From the NCBI RefSeq assembly GCF_028532485.1, contig NZ_CP116942.1, positions 3,286,001-3,350,000 of the forward strand: a stretch of DNA of 64,000 nucleotides, given 5' to 3'. Position 1 is the stretch's first letter; each line of letters starts with the position of its first letter. Shown piece by piece: positions 44,431 through 52,077 of the stretch. A program made the translations under genes and the position numbers. Origin of the DNA: Iamia majanohamensis. GTDB taxonomy: Bacteria; Actinomycetota; Acidimicrobiia; Acidimicrobiales; Iamiaceae. The notes below the pieces were generated by a model. It did not search any database. It saw only the letters and a program-made list of their open reading frames with translations, and was not told where the DNA came from.

Positions 44431-45617
44431 GCGTCGACGGCGTCGGCCCAGGCCACCCCGTCGGCGAGGCGCAGGCGCCAGCGGGCGAGGGGACCGGGCC
44501 GGTTGAGGCCGAGGGCAGCGACCACCTGGTCACCCCGCCGGTACAGGGCGACGAAGCGGCGGTCCTCGAGGCTGCCGTCGACGATGCGCACCTCGTCGGC
44601 GCCCTGGGTGCGGCCGGCCAGCATGATCTTGCGGTCGTACTGGTCGGACCAGAACCAGGGCACGGGCGCGAACGCCTCGGCCCCGTCGCCGGCCAGGAGG
44701 GCCTCGCCGGCGTGGGTGCCCTGGCCGATGGCGTGGTCCCAGTGCTCCACCCGCAGGGACGCGCCGTAGCCCTCGTGCCACCAGCGGCACACGTCCCCGG
44801 CGGCGACGATCCCGGGGGCCACCCGGCAGGCGGCGTCGGCCACCACCCCGTCGTCGAGGGCGAGGCCCGAGCCCTCCAGCCACCCGGTGCACGGGGTGAC
44901 GCCGATGCCGACCACGACCACGTCGCAGTCGACGACGCTGCCGTCGGACAGGCGGACCCGCTCGACCCGGTCGCCGCCCTCGACCGCGTCCACGCCCACG
45001 CCCAGGCGGAGGTCGACGCCCTCGTCGCGGTGGACCGCGCCCAGCACGGTGCCCACGTCGTCGCCCAGCACCCGGCCGAGGGGCACGGGCAGGGGCTCGA
45101 CCAGGGTGACGTCGATGCCCCGGCCCCGGCAGGTGGCGGCCACCTCGGCGCCGATGAACCCGGCCCCGACCACGACCACCCGGCCGGGGCCGGCCTCGAG
45201 GTCGGCCCGCAGGGCCAGGCAGTCGTCGAGGGAGCGCAGGACGTGCACCCCGGCCCGGCCCCCGTCGTCGAGGCGGCGGGGGGCGGCGCCGGTGGCGAGG
45301 ACGAGGCCGTCCCAGGCCAGCTCGTCGCCGTCGGCCAGGCGCACGGTGCGCCCGGCCACGTCGAGGGCGGTGGCCGCCTGGCCGAGGCGCCAGGTGAGGT
45401 CGAGGTCGTCGTCGGCGCTCGAGCCCAGGCCGATGCGGTCGGGCTCCCAGGTCCCGGCCAGGACCTGCTTGGAGAGCGGGGGGCGGTCGTAGGGCCGGTG
45501 GTCCTCGGCGCCGACGAGGGTGAGGGAGCCGTCGTAGCCGCGGTGGCGCAGGGCCCGGGCCGCGTGCAGCCCGGCCAGCGACGCGCCGACGACGACGACC
45601 GAGGACAGGTCGCTCAT
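44427..45617 (-). CDS. FAD-dependent ferredoxin reductase
   Basis: 396 residues. VVVVGASLAGLHAARALR is the FAD Rossmann motif, DRPPLSKQVLAG the conserved active-site block of rubredoxin/ferredoxin reductases, and VVVVGAGFIGAEVAA the NAD(P)H site; the C-terminal dimer domain contains WFWSDQYDRKI. It should pass electrons from NAD(P)H to the adjacent [3Fe-4S] ferredoxin. The ferredoxin gene ends 22 nt upstream. Confidence 0.9.
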   Translation of the reverse strand: MSDLSSVVVVGASLAGLHAARALRHRGYDGSLTLVGAEDHRPYDRPPLSKQVLAGTWEPDRIGLGSSADDDLDLTWRLGQAATALDVAGRTVRLADGDELAWDGLVLATGAAPRRLDDGGRAGVHVLRSLDDCLALRADLEAGPGRVVVVGAGFIGAEVAATCRGRGIDVTLVEPLPVPLGRVLGDDVGTVLGAVHRDEGVDLRLGVGVDAVEGGDRVERVRLSDGSVVDCDVVVVGIGVTPCTGWLEGSGLALDDGVVADAACRVAPGIVAAGDVCRWWHEGYGASLRVEHWDHAIGQGTHAGEALLAGDGAEAFAPVPWFWSDQYDRKIMLAGRTQGADEVRIVDGSLEDRRFVALYRRGDQVVAALGLNRPGPLARWRLRLADGVAWADAVDA

Positions 45618-45639
45618 CTCGGTGGGGGTGCCGGGCCGG

Positions 45640-45831
45640 TCAGTCCTCGAGGGTGATGGCCTGCTTGGGGCAGCGGGTCACGGCCTCCTCGACCTTCTCC
45701 CGCAGGTCCTCGGGCGGCTGCTCCTGGAGGACGTAGAGGAAGTCGTCGTCGCGCACCTCGAACACCTCGGGGGCGACGGACATGCAGACGGCGTTGCTCT
45801 CGCACAGGTCGTAGTCGACGACGACGCGCAT
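45640..45831 (-). CDS. [3Fe-4S] ferredoxin, P450-partner type
   Basis: 63 residues. Cluster ligands C10, C16 and C54 (CESNAVC and RCPKQA) define a [3Fe-4S] ferredoxin; the position that is Cys or His in other family members is Asn. Such proteins usually feed cytochrome P450s. No P450 gene is in this window. AGGAACCCCC precedes the ATG, and a TAGGGT box (45867-45872, minus strand) gives a leader of ~30 nt. Confidence 0.9.
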   Translation of the reverse strand: MRVVVDYDLCESNAVCMSVAPEVFEVRDDDFLYVLQEQPPEDLREKVEEAVTRCPKQAITLED

Positions 45832-45885
45832 GGGGGTTCCTCTCGTCGGGTCACGGCTCGGTGCGCACCCTACCTGGACAGGCGT

Positions 45886-45917
45886 CCACCCACGGCCCGG
45901 TCGCGGTCCGTGGGTGG
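45886..45917. promoter_or_regulatory. Perfect inverted repeat between divergent genes
   Basis: CCACCCACGG and CCGTGGGTGG are 10-bp perfect arms with a 12-nt spacer, midway between the ferredoxin and lipoprotein genes and upstream of both predicted -10 boxes. It could be an operator shared by the two promoters. Confidence 0.45.
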
Positions 45918-45959
45918 CCGCGTCGTATCCTCGGGCGTCCGCCGTCGAAAGGTCCCCCG

Positions 45960-46412
45960 GTGCCCCGTCGCCCTCGTCGTCCCGCCCGCCCCTCCGGCCT
46001 GCTCCTCGCCCTGGCGCTCGCCGTCGCGCTGGTCGCCGCGGCCTGCGGCGGCGCGTCCGACGTCGACCAGGAGACCTTCCAGGCCGACCTGCTCGAGCGG
46101 GTCAACACCCCCGCCGCCGAGGCCGGCCAGCCCGAGCCCCTCCCCGAGGACGTGGCCGGGTGCATCACCGAGCGGGTGTACGACGAGTACGACCAGGGCG
46201 AGGTGAACCGCATCTACCGGGCCGCCACCCCGACCGAGCTCGACGAGGACGTGCGCGACCAGCTCACCCTGATCAACCAGGACTGCTACGAGGAGCTCGG
46301 ACCCCCGGTGGCCGAGGAGGGCGACGGCTCCGCCCCCACCACGACCGAGGCGGGCGACGGGTCCACGACCACCGAGGCCCCGGACGACACCACCACCACC
46401 GAGGCGGGCTGA
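45960..46412 (+). CDS. Lipoprotein, paralog of the next gene
   Basis: 150 residues. Arg-rich start, hydrophobic LLLALALAVALVAAAC with lipobox Cys, then a helical domain with two conserved cysteines (AGCITERVYDEYDQGEVNRI ... NQDC) and a Thr/Glu-rich tail. Unknown function. GTG 45960 has GAAAGG 8 nt upstream; TATCCT at 45926-45931 is a likely -10. Confidence 0.72.
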   Translation: MPRRPRRPARPSGLLLALALAVALVAAACGGASDVDQETFQADLLERVNTPAAEAGQPEPLPEDVAGCITERVYDEYDQGEVNRIYRAATPTELDEDVRDQLTLINQDCYEELGPPVAEEGDGSAPTTTEAGDGSTTTEAPDDTTTTEAG

Positions 46413-46426
46413 TCGGCCCGGGCGCG

Positions 46427-46765
46427 GTGCACCCGGCCCGCCGGCTGGCCGCCACCGTCGCCCTGGGCGCGGCCCTGGTCGCCGGGGCCGCGTGCGGCGG
46501 CGGGGGCGATGACCCCGTGAGCCGCGACGAGCTCACCACCGAGCTCCGCAACGACGCCGGGGTCACCGAGGCCCAGGCCTCGTGCATGGCCGACGACCTG
46601 TTCGAGCGCCTCGACCAGGACGACATCGACGCCATCGCGGGCTACACCGGCGACACCGACGACGAGGTCAGCGACGAGGCCGTGGCCGCCCTCACCGACG
46701 CCATCACCACGTGCGTGGCGACCGACGACGACGGGTCCGACGCCGACCAGCCCGACGGCGGCTGA
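46427..46765 (+). CDS. Lipoprotein, paralog of the preceding gene
   Basis: 112 residues. Signal LAATVALGAALVAGAAC with lipobox, then a domain aligning to the preceding protein (SCMADDLFERLDQDDIDAI ... ITTC), with the same two cysteines and DQ centre. GTG 46427 is 14 nt after the upstream stop, so the two are co-transcribed. Unknown function; the acidic C-terminus is probably disordered. Confidence 0.68.
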   Translation: MHPARRLAATVALGAALVAGAACGGGGDDPVSRDELTTELRNDAGVTEAQASCMADDLFERLDQDDIDAIAGYTGDTDDEVSDEAVAALTDAITTCVATDDDGSDADQPDGG

Positions 46766-46817
46766 GCGCAGGGACCCGCCGGGTGCCCGACGGGCCCCCG
46801 GACAGAGGGACCCGGAG

Positions 46818-46891
46818 TGGAGGTGATGGGATTCGAACCCACGGCCTCTTCGATGCGACCGAAGCGCTCTAGCCAGCTGAGCTACACCCCC
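46818..46891 (-). tRNA. tRNA-Ala (CGC)
   Basis: A complete cloverleaf reads on the minus strand: acceptor GGGGGTG with CACCTCC, D arm GCTC/GAGC, anticodon stem CTTCG/CGAAG with loop GTCGCAT (U33, anticodon CGC, A37), and T arm GTGGG-TTCGAAT-CCCAT. The G3:U70 acceptor wobble pair, the alanine identity element, is present; discriminator A. CCA is not encoded. Confidence 0.93.
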
Positions 46892-46974
46892 GGGGGTCGG
46901 CCAGCATACCCCGGCCCCTCCCCGCCGGCCGCACCCGATGGGCGGCACAGGGACTGGGCCGTTCGACCTGTTCT

Positions 46975-47006
46975 CACTAGCAGTGACTGAAATCTCACTG
47001 GCAGTG
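46975..47006 (+). promoter_or_regulatory. Two tandem 11-bp palindromes, 21 bp apart
   Basis: CACTAGCAGTG (46975-46985) and CACTGGCAGTG (46996-47006) lie in an unusually AT-rich patch. Their centres are exactly 21 bp apart, two helical turns, which favours cooperative binding of a dimeric regulator. They sit 35 nt upstream of the CAP-domain lipoprotein gene and ~80 nt upstream of the tRNA 5' end. Confidence 0.55.
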
Positions 47007-47040
47007 CTCAACGGGGGTCGGGGAGGGCCGATGGCGGCGC

Positions 47041-47487
47041 ATGGCCACCTCGCCCCGCTCCCGCCGCACCCGTGTCGTGTCGGCCCTCGCCGCCGTCCTC
47101 CTGGCGGTCCTGCTCGCCGGCTGCCTCTCCCCCGGCCAGGACAGCGTCCACCGGGAGATGAACGCCGACCGGTCGGCCTACAAGCTGCGCAGCCTGCCCA
47201 CCCACGACGCCCTCAACCGCAAGGCGCAGGCGTGGGCCGAGTACCTGGCCCGCCGGGGCAGCCTCGTGCACTCCACCCTGTCCTCGGGCCTGCCCAGCTG
47301 CTGGCGGGGCGTCGGGGAGAACGTGGGCTACGGGCCGTCGGTGCCCTCGGTCCAGGACGCCTACATGAACTCGGCCGGCCACCGGAAGAACGTCCTCGGC
47401 ACGTCGTGGGACTACGTCGGGGTGGGGATGGCCAAGTCCGGCAACCGGGTCTACACCGTCCAGGTGTTCATGTCCGGCTGCACCTGA
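47041..47487 (+). CDS. CAP/SCP-domain (PR-1-like) lipoprotein
   Basis: 148 residues. VVSALAAVLLAVLLAGC is a lipoprotein signal with Cys at ~28. The CAP domain shows the conserved blocks: VHSTL (first His), GENVGYG, YMNSAGHRKNVLG (second His) and YVGVGMA, with two cysteines likely bridged. Bacterial CAP proteins are extracellular with poorly known function. Two tandem palindromes lie upstream and a strong hairpin downstream. Confidence 0.87.
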   Translation: MATSPRSRRTRVVSALAAVLLAVLLAGCLSPGQDSVHREMNADRSAYKLRSLPTHDALNRKAQAWAEYLARRGSLVHSTLSSGLPSCWRGVGENVGYGPSVPSVQDAYMNSAGHRKNVLGTSWDYVGVGMAKSGNRVYTVQVFMSGCT

Positions 47488-47505
47488 GCCACCGGCGCAC
47501 CGATC

Positions 47506-47536
47506 GGGCCCGGGCCGCAGCGGACGGCCCGGGCCC
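47506..47536 (+). terminator. GC hairpin after CAP lipoprotein gene
   Basis: GGGCCCGGGCC and GGCCCGGGCCC, 11-bp perfect arms with a 9-nt loop, starting 18 nt after the stop codon. No T-run. Confidence 0.6.
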
Positions 47537-47591
47537 CCTCGCGCCCGGGCCCGGTCGTGGTCGCGACGGGCTCCACCGCCGGGGGGACGGG

Positions 47592-48239
47592 TCAGCCCCG
47601 GGACTCGATGGCCCGCTGGAGCCGGGTCTGGAGCACGGTGGTGGTCACGTCGCCCCGGCTGCGCTCCAGCACCGCCCGCAGCTGGTCGAGCGAGCGGCGC
47701 AGGCCGTGGGTGAGGGCGTCGGGCTGGTCGACGCCGGAGAGCACGTCGTAGACGTCGTCCATGGTGCCGAGCAGGGCCTCGCCCCGCTCCAGGTCGCCCT
47801 CCCGCAGCCGGTCGAGCAGGTTCCGCCGCAGCTCGCTGGCGGCCTCGCACAGGCCCCGCATCCACGCCGCGGGGGCGACGCCCACCTCGTCGGGCCCGGG
47901 GACGGGCTCGCCGCCGACCAGCGCCTCGGTGAGGCGGGCCTCGGCGTGCTCCTTCTCGGCGTCGTGGAGGAACCCGGCGTGGACCAGCCCGGGGAAGGGG
48001 GCGAGGGTCCGCTGGGCGACCCGCAGCGAGGCCTCGGCCTCGGCCAGGTGCCGGGCCACGGCCTCGGGCTCGGCGCGGTGGACGGCCCGGATGGCCCGCG
48101 ACGCGCTGCGGATGCAGGACCGGCAGGCGGGCAGGGCCTCCTCGCGGGCGCCGTTGGCTGCGCCCAGCCCGACCCGGATGGTGTCGGTGATGCCCTCGAG
48201 GCGAGCGCGGGACGCGTCGCCGCCGGCGACGTCGACCAC
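47592..48239 (-). CDS. Translin family protein
   Basis: 215 residues, all-helical. EEALPACRSCIRSASRAIRAVHR, HDAEKEHAEARLTEALVGG, GVAPAAWMRGLCEAASELRR and the C-terminal DQPDALTHGLRRSLDQLRAVLERSRGDVTT follow the translin/TRAX pattern (DYPDAIT-like block; acidic pairs in the helices). Eukaryotic and archaeal translins bind or cut small RNAs; bacterial members are often mislabelled. The role here is unknown. It starts 15 nt after the upstream gene, giving a two-gene unit. Confidence 0.75.
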   Translation of the reverse strand: MVDVAGGDASRARLEGITDTIRVGLGAANGAREEALPACRSCIRSASRAIRAVHRAEPEAVARHLAEAEASLRVAQRTLAPFPGLVHAGFLHDAEKEHAEARLTEALVGGEPVPGPDEVGVAPAAWMRGLCEAASELRRNLLDRLREGDLERGEALLGTMDDVYDVLSGVDQPDALTHGLRRSLDQLRAVLERSRGDVTTTVLQTRLQRAIESRG

Positions 48240-48253
48240 CGGACGGCGGGGGC

Positions 48254-48739
48254 TCAGCCCGAGGCGGAGCGGCGGACGGTGACCAGCCGGGGCTGGCTCG
48301 GCGCCGGCGCCGGCAGGTAGCGCACCTTCTGGGCCTGCTCGGCGGCCAGCTTGCGCAGCTGCACCAGCAGGTAGACGTAGCCGACGAGGGCGGCGTCGGC
48401 CACCAGGTTCAGCAGGATGGCGGTGCCGCCGAAGGCGACGGCCAGCAGGAAGGTGAAGCCGGCCACGCCGGCCAGGGTGAGCAGCACGTCGCGGCGGCGC
48501 TTGCGCACCGCGGCGCGACCTCGGGGAGCGCCGGGGCCGAGGGGGGCCGAGCCCCGGACGGGGGTGAAGTGGGCCCCGGAGGCGACCGACGGGGGGGCCG
48601 AGCGACCCAGGACGTCGAGGCCCTGGCGGAAGCTGGTGACCGAGGAGCCCGGGCGGGCCTCGCCGCGGTGGCGCAGGTAGGGCGGCACCAGGACGACCGC
48701 CCAGACCACTGCCAGCAAGATCAGGACCGACACACCCAT
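48254..48739 (-). CDS. Membrane protein, possibly SepX-like
   Basis: 161 residues. An N-terminal helix (VSVLILLAVVWAVVLVPPYLR), a basic linker (SSVTSFRQGLDVLGR), then two more helices (LLTLAGVAGFTFLLAVAFGG and ILLNLVADAALVGYVYLLVQ) and a short cytosolic tail. The N-terminus plus FRQGLDVLGR resembles the actinobacterial divisome protein SepX, but this is a tentative resemblance. Co-directional with the translin-like gene. Confidence 0.6.
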   Translation of the reverse strand: MGVSVLILLAVVWAVVLVPPYLRHRGEARPGSSVTSFRQGLDVLGRSAPPSVASGAHFTPVRGSAPLGPGAPRGRAAVRKRRRDVLLTLAGVAGFTFLLAVAFGGTAILLNLVADAALVGYVYLLVQLRKLAAEQAQKVRYLPAPAPSQPRLVTVRRSASG

Positions 48740-48873
48740 GTCTCCAGGTCAGCTCTCTCGTCTCGGGACCGTACTGGCGTGGCCATCGTCACAGGGGGAT
48801 GGTGCGCAGTCGATCGGTGCGGGTGCCTGATCCCCGGAGCGGCACTGACCCGGGGGGCGGGGGGAATGTTGCA

Positions 48874-48887
48874 GTTCTACTACGAAC
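48874..48887. promoter_or_regulatory. AT-rich dyad upstream of the SepX-like gene
   Basis: GTTC-tactac-GAAC lies within a locally AT-rich patch (48865-48890) in otherwise very GC-rich DNA, ~135 nt upstream of the minus-strand membrane-protein gene. Promoter or operator; weak evidence. Confidence 0.3.
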
Positions 48888-48934
48888 GTGACGGGCCGGC
48901 CAACACCCGCGGACGGGGCGGCGACGGGCACCCG

Positions 48935-49552
48935 TCACACCTCGGCGGGGTCACCCAGTCCGGCGGGCCCGATCATGCCGGGGGCGCCCTCGGCGTCGGC
49001 CTCGGCCACCCCCTCGTCGTGGTCGGCGAGCACCGCGTCGATGTCGGCGTCGACGCCGTCGACCGGGGCCGCGTCGGCGTCGCGGCGGTACACGCCGGAG
49101 CGGCCGCCGGTCTTCTCCCAGAGGGCGATGTCGCCGATGGTCATGCTGCGGTCGGCGGACTTGCACATGTCGTAGATCGTGAGCCCGGCCACGGAGCAGG
49201 CCGTGAGGGCCTCCATCTCGACGCCGGTGCGGTCGACGGTGTCGACGTGGGCCTCGACCTCGACGAAGGTGTCCTCGATCCGGAAGTTCACGAGCACCGC
49301 CCCCACCAGCAGCGGGTGGCAGAGCGGGATGAGGTCCGACGCCCGCTTGGCGGCCTGGATGCCGGCGACCCGGGCCACGGCCAGCACGTCGCCCTTGCCC
49401 ACGCCGCCCCGGGCCACCAGCGAGGTGGTCTCGGGCTGCATGTAGACCCGGCCCCGGGCGACCGCCCGGCGCATGGTCGGCTCCTTGGGGGTCACGTCGA
49501 CCATGCGGGCCCGTCCGAGGGGGTCGAGGTGGGTGAGGCCGCGGTCGGACAT
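48935..49552 (-). CDS. moaC: Cyclic pyranopterin monophosphate synthase
   Basis: 205 residues. MVDVTPKEPTMRRAVARG, KRASDLIPLCHPL, GVEMEALTACSVAGLTIYDMCKSADRSMTIGDI carry all MoaC blocks, including the catalytic Lys and Asp of CKSADRSM. It converts the MoaA product to cPMP in molybdopterin synthesis. The core ends near residue 165; an extra acidic tail of ~40 residues follows. TAGCAT (49560-49565, minus strand) is 7 nt before the ATG (leaderless). Confidence 0.93.
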   Translation of the reverse strand: MSDRGLTHLDPLGRARMVDVTPKEPTMRRAVARGRVYMQPETTSLVARGGVGKGDVLAVARVAGIQAAKRASDLIPLCHPLLVGAVLVNFRIEDTFVEVEAHVDTVDRTGVEMEALTACSVAGLTIYDMCKSADRSMTIGDIALWEKTGGRSGVYRRDADAAPVDGVDADIDAVLADHDEGVAEADAEGAPGMIGPAGLGDPAEV

Positions 49553-49617
49553 GGCCTCGATGCTAGGGCCGGGGCCCGTCCACCGCCGAGATCCCGGCCC
49601 GCGGCGTCAGCCCCGCG

Positions 49618-50601
49618 TCAGCCGCCGATCTGCGACATCGAGCGCCGCGGGCGGATGAAGGCGGGCTGGCCGATGAGGTGGCCCGGGCCCTTCTCGCCCA
49701 CCGCGGCGGCCACCACCGCGGCGATGTCGTCGTCGCTGGCCCCGCCCCGCACGAGGGCCCGCAGGTCGGTCTCGTCGGTGGCGAACAGGCAGGTGCGCAG
49801 CTTGCCGTCGGACGTGAGGCGGATGCGGTCGCAGTCGCCGCAGAAGGGCTGGGTGACGCTCGGGATCACGCCGACGTCGCCCCCGCCGTCGCGGTAGCGC
49901 CACAGCGTGGCCGGGGCCGAGCCGCGGGCCAGGGGCTCGAGGGGGAACACGGCGTCGATGGCCTCGACGATCTCGGCCTGGGACACGACCGCGTCGCGCT
50001 CCCACGCCCCGGAGGCGTCGAGGGGCATGAACTCGATGAAGCGGACGCCGATGCCCTTCTCCCGGCCGAAGGCGGCCAGGTCGACCACCTCGTCGTCGTT
50101 GACGCCCCGCATGGCCACCACGTTGAGCTTCACCGGCGTCAGCCCCGCCGCCAGGGCGGCCTCGATGCCGGACAGCACCTTGGGCAGGTCGTCGCGCCGG
50201 GTGAGCTCCTGGAACCGGTCGCGGCGCAGCGAGTCGAGCGAGACGTTGACCCGGCGCAGGCCGGCCTCGGCCAGGTCGCCGGCCATGCGGTCGAGGGTCG
50301 TGGCGTTGGTGGTGATGCTGAGGTCGGTGCCGAGGGCGGCCAGGCGCTCGACCAGCACGGGCAGGTGGGCCCGCAGGGTGGGCTCGCCGCCGGTGAGGCG
50401 GATGGCGTCGATGCCGAAGTGGGTGACCAGCACCCGGGCCACCCGCTCGATCTCCTCGAACGACAGCAGCTCGTGGCGGGGCTGCCACTCCATGCCCTCC
50501 TCGGGCATGCAGTAGGTGCAGCGCAGGTTGCACCGGTCGGTGACCGAGATCCGCAGGTCGCGGTGGACGCGCCCGTGGGTGTCGGCGAGGGGGCGGAGCA
50601 C
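49618..50601 (-). CDS. moaA: GTP 3',8-cyclase
   Basis: 327 residues. DRCNLRCTYC (C24, C28, C31) is the radical SAM site, FCGDCDRIRLTSDGKLRTCL the C-terminal [4Fe-4S] site, and the protein ends RRSMSQIGG, the GG tail required by MoaA. It makes 3',8-cyclo-H2GTP, the first step of molybdopterin synthesis. Start: TAGGGT at 50609-50614 (minus strand) is 7 nt before GTG 50601, whereas the upstream GTGs at 50610 and 50664 would precede the transcript start. moaC follows 65 nt downstream with its own promoter. Confidence 0.94.
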   Translation of the reverse strand: MLRPLADTHGRVHRDLRISVTDRCNLRCTYCMPEEGMEWQPRHELLSFEEIERVARVLVTHFGIDAIRLTGGEPTLRAHLPVLVERLAALGTDLSITTNATTLDRMAGDLAEAGLRRVNVSLDSLRRDRFQELTRRDDLPKVLSGIEAALAAGLTPVKLNVVAMRGVNDDEVVDLAAFGREKGIGVRFIEFMPLDASGAWERDAVVSQAEIVEAIDAVFPLEPLARGSAPATLWRYRDGGGDVGVIPSVTQPFCGDCDRIRLTSDGKLRTCLFATDETDLRALVRGGASDDDIAAVVAAAVGEKGPGHLIGQPAFIRPRRSMSQIGG

Positions 50602-50728
50602 GGCGTCCACCCTACGGGCGCCCAGGCCGGGCCGCTCTGCGCCCTCCGCCGCGTCGAGGCGCACCGCGAGCGCGACCTGCGGCAGATGGGGGCGGTCCTG
50701 TCCCGCAGGTGCCGCAGGGACCGGGGGG

Positions 50729-51991
50729 TCAGGCGGGCGAGGCCACGCCGGCGCGGAGGGCGGCGGCGGGGTCGAGGACGATGACCTCGACCGGGGCCCC
50801 CTCGGCCACGCCGGGCCCGTCGGGGAGCAGGGCCAGGCCGGTGGCCCCCGCGGTGGCCACCAGCTGGTGGCTGCCCTGGGCCGGCACGGGCTCGGCCACG
50901 GCCCCGGCGGGGCCGGCCACCAGGCGGACCCGCACCAGGTGGAGCTTGCCGTCGGATCGCCGGTCGAGGCCGGCGCCGGCCCGCACCGTCACCCGGGGCC
51001 GGTCCAGCTCGGCGTGGCCGGCCATCTGCCGGATGGCGGGGCGGGCCAGGACCTCGAAGGACACCAGGGCCGACACCGGGTTGCCGGGCAGGCCCAGGAG
51101 GGGCACGCCGTCGACGGTGGCCAGGGCGAAGGGCTTGGCCGGGCGGATGGCGATCTGGAACCACCGCGGGTCGCCCATGCGCTCGAGCACCATCTTCACC
51201 ACGTCGGCCTCGCCCATGCTCACCCCGCCCGAGGTGAGCATCAGGTCGCAGCGGTGGGCGCCGGCCCGCAGGGCCGCAGCCACCGCGTCGGGCGCGTCGC
51301 GCACCCACCCGAGGTCGACCGGCTCGGCCCCGGCCTCGGCCACCGCGGCCAGCAGCATGGGGCGGTTGGAGTCGTGGATCTGGCCTCGGGCCAGGCCCCG
51401 CGGGGCCTCGACCAGCTCGTCGCCGGTGGAGATCACCCCGACCCGCGGCGGGGGCACGACCGCCACCTCGGTCGCGCCCACCGCGGTGAGCACCCCCACC
51501 AGCGGGGCGGTGACGACGGTGCGGGCGGGCGCCACCACCGACCCCGCCGGCGCGTCGTCGCCCGCGCCCCGCAGGTGCTGGCCCTCGACCGACGGCGCGA
51601 GCACGGCCACGGTCTCGTCCTCGTCCCTGGTGCCGTCGGAGAAGCGGCTGACCTCGACCGGGACGATGGCGTCGGCCCCGTCGGGGACGGGGGCGCCGGT
51701 CATGATCCGGGTGGCCTGGCGGGGCCCGACCACCTTCGTCGGCGGCTGGCCGGCCATCACCGTCTCCACCACCTCGAGCACCACGGGCAGGTCCTCGGTG
51801 GCCGCGGCCACGTCGCGGGCCCGGACCGCGAAGCCGTCCATGGCCGAGCTGGGGAACCCGGGGAGGTCGCTCGGCGCGGCGACGGGCTCGGCCACCACGC
51901 ACCCGTGGGCGTCGCGCACCGCCACCCGACGGGGCGCCAGCTCCGGGCACCGGGCCAGCACCTGCTTGCGGACCTCGGGGAGCGGCTGCAT
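50729..51991 (-). CDS. moeA: Molybdopterin molybdenumtransferase
   Basis: 420 residues. SAMDGFAVR, MTGAPVPDGADAIVPVE, STGDEL, DSNRPML, SGGVSMGEADVVK and LPGNPVSALVSFE are the MoeA blocks in order. It inserts molybdate into adenylylated molybdopterin. TACCGT at 52000-52005 (minus strand) is 8 nt before the ATG (leaderless). It lies between galU and moaA, all on the minus strand; galU-moeA order is also found in mycobacteria. Confidence 0.94.
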   Translation of the reverse strand: MQPLPEVRKQVLARCPELAPRRVAVRDAHGCVVAEPVAAPSDLPGFPSSAMDGFAVRARDVAAATEDLPVVLEVVETVMAGQPPTKVVGPRQATRIMTGAPVPDGADAIVPVEVSRFSDGTRDEDETVAVLAPSVEGQHLRGAGDDAPAGSVVAPARTVVTAPLVGVLTAVGATEVAVVPPPRVGVISTGDELVEAPRGLARGQIHDSNRPMLLAAVAEAGAEPVDLGWVRDAPDAVAAALRAGAHRCDLMLTSGGVSMGEADVVKMVLERMGDPRWFQIAIRPAKPFALATVDGVPLLGLPGNPVSALVSFEVLARPAIRQMAGHAELDRPRVTVRAGAGLDRRSDGKLHLVRVRLVAGPAGAVAEPVPAQGSHQLVATAGATGLALLPDGPGVAEGAPVEVIVLDPAAALRAGVASPA

Positions 51992-52077
51992 CCCCGAGGA
52001 CGGTACAGACCCGACCCCCGAGGGGGCGGGGTCGTCCCCGACCCCGCGGCGTCGGCGCCACGGCCGGCGCAGCGCGG

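Noticed and set aside
50602-50664. Longer moaA start at GTG 50664 or 50610
   Set aside because: TAGGGT at 50609-50614 places the transcript start at GTG 50601, which also gives the usual MoaA N-terminus (LADTHGRVHRDLRIS).
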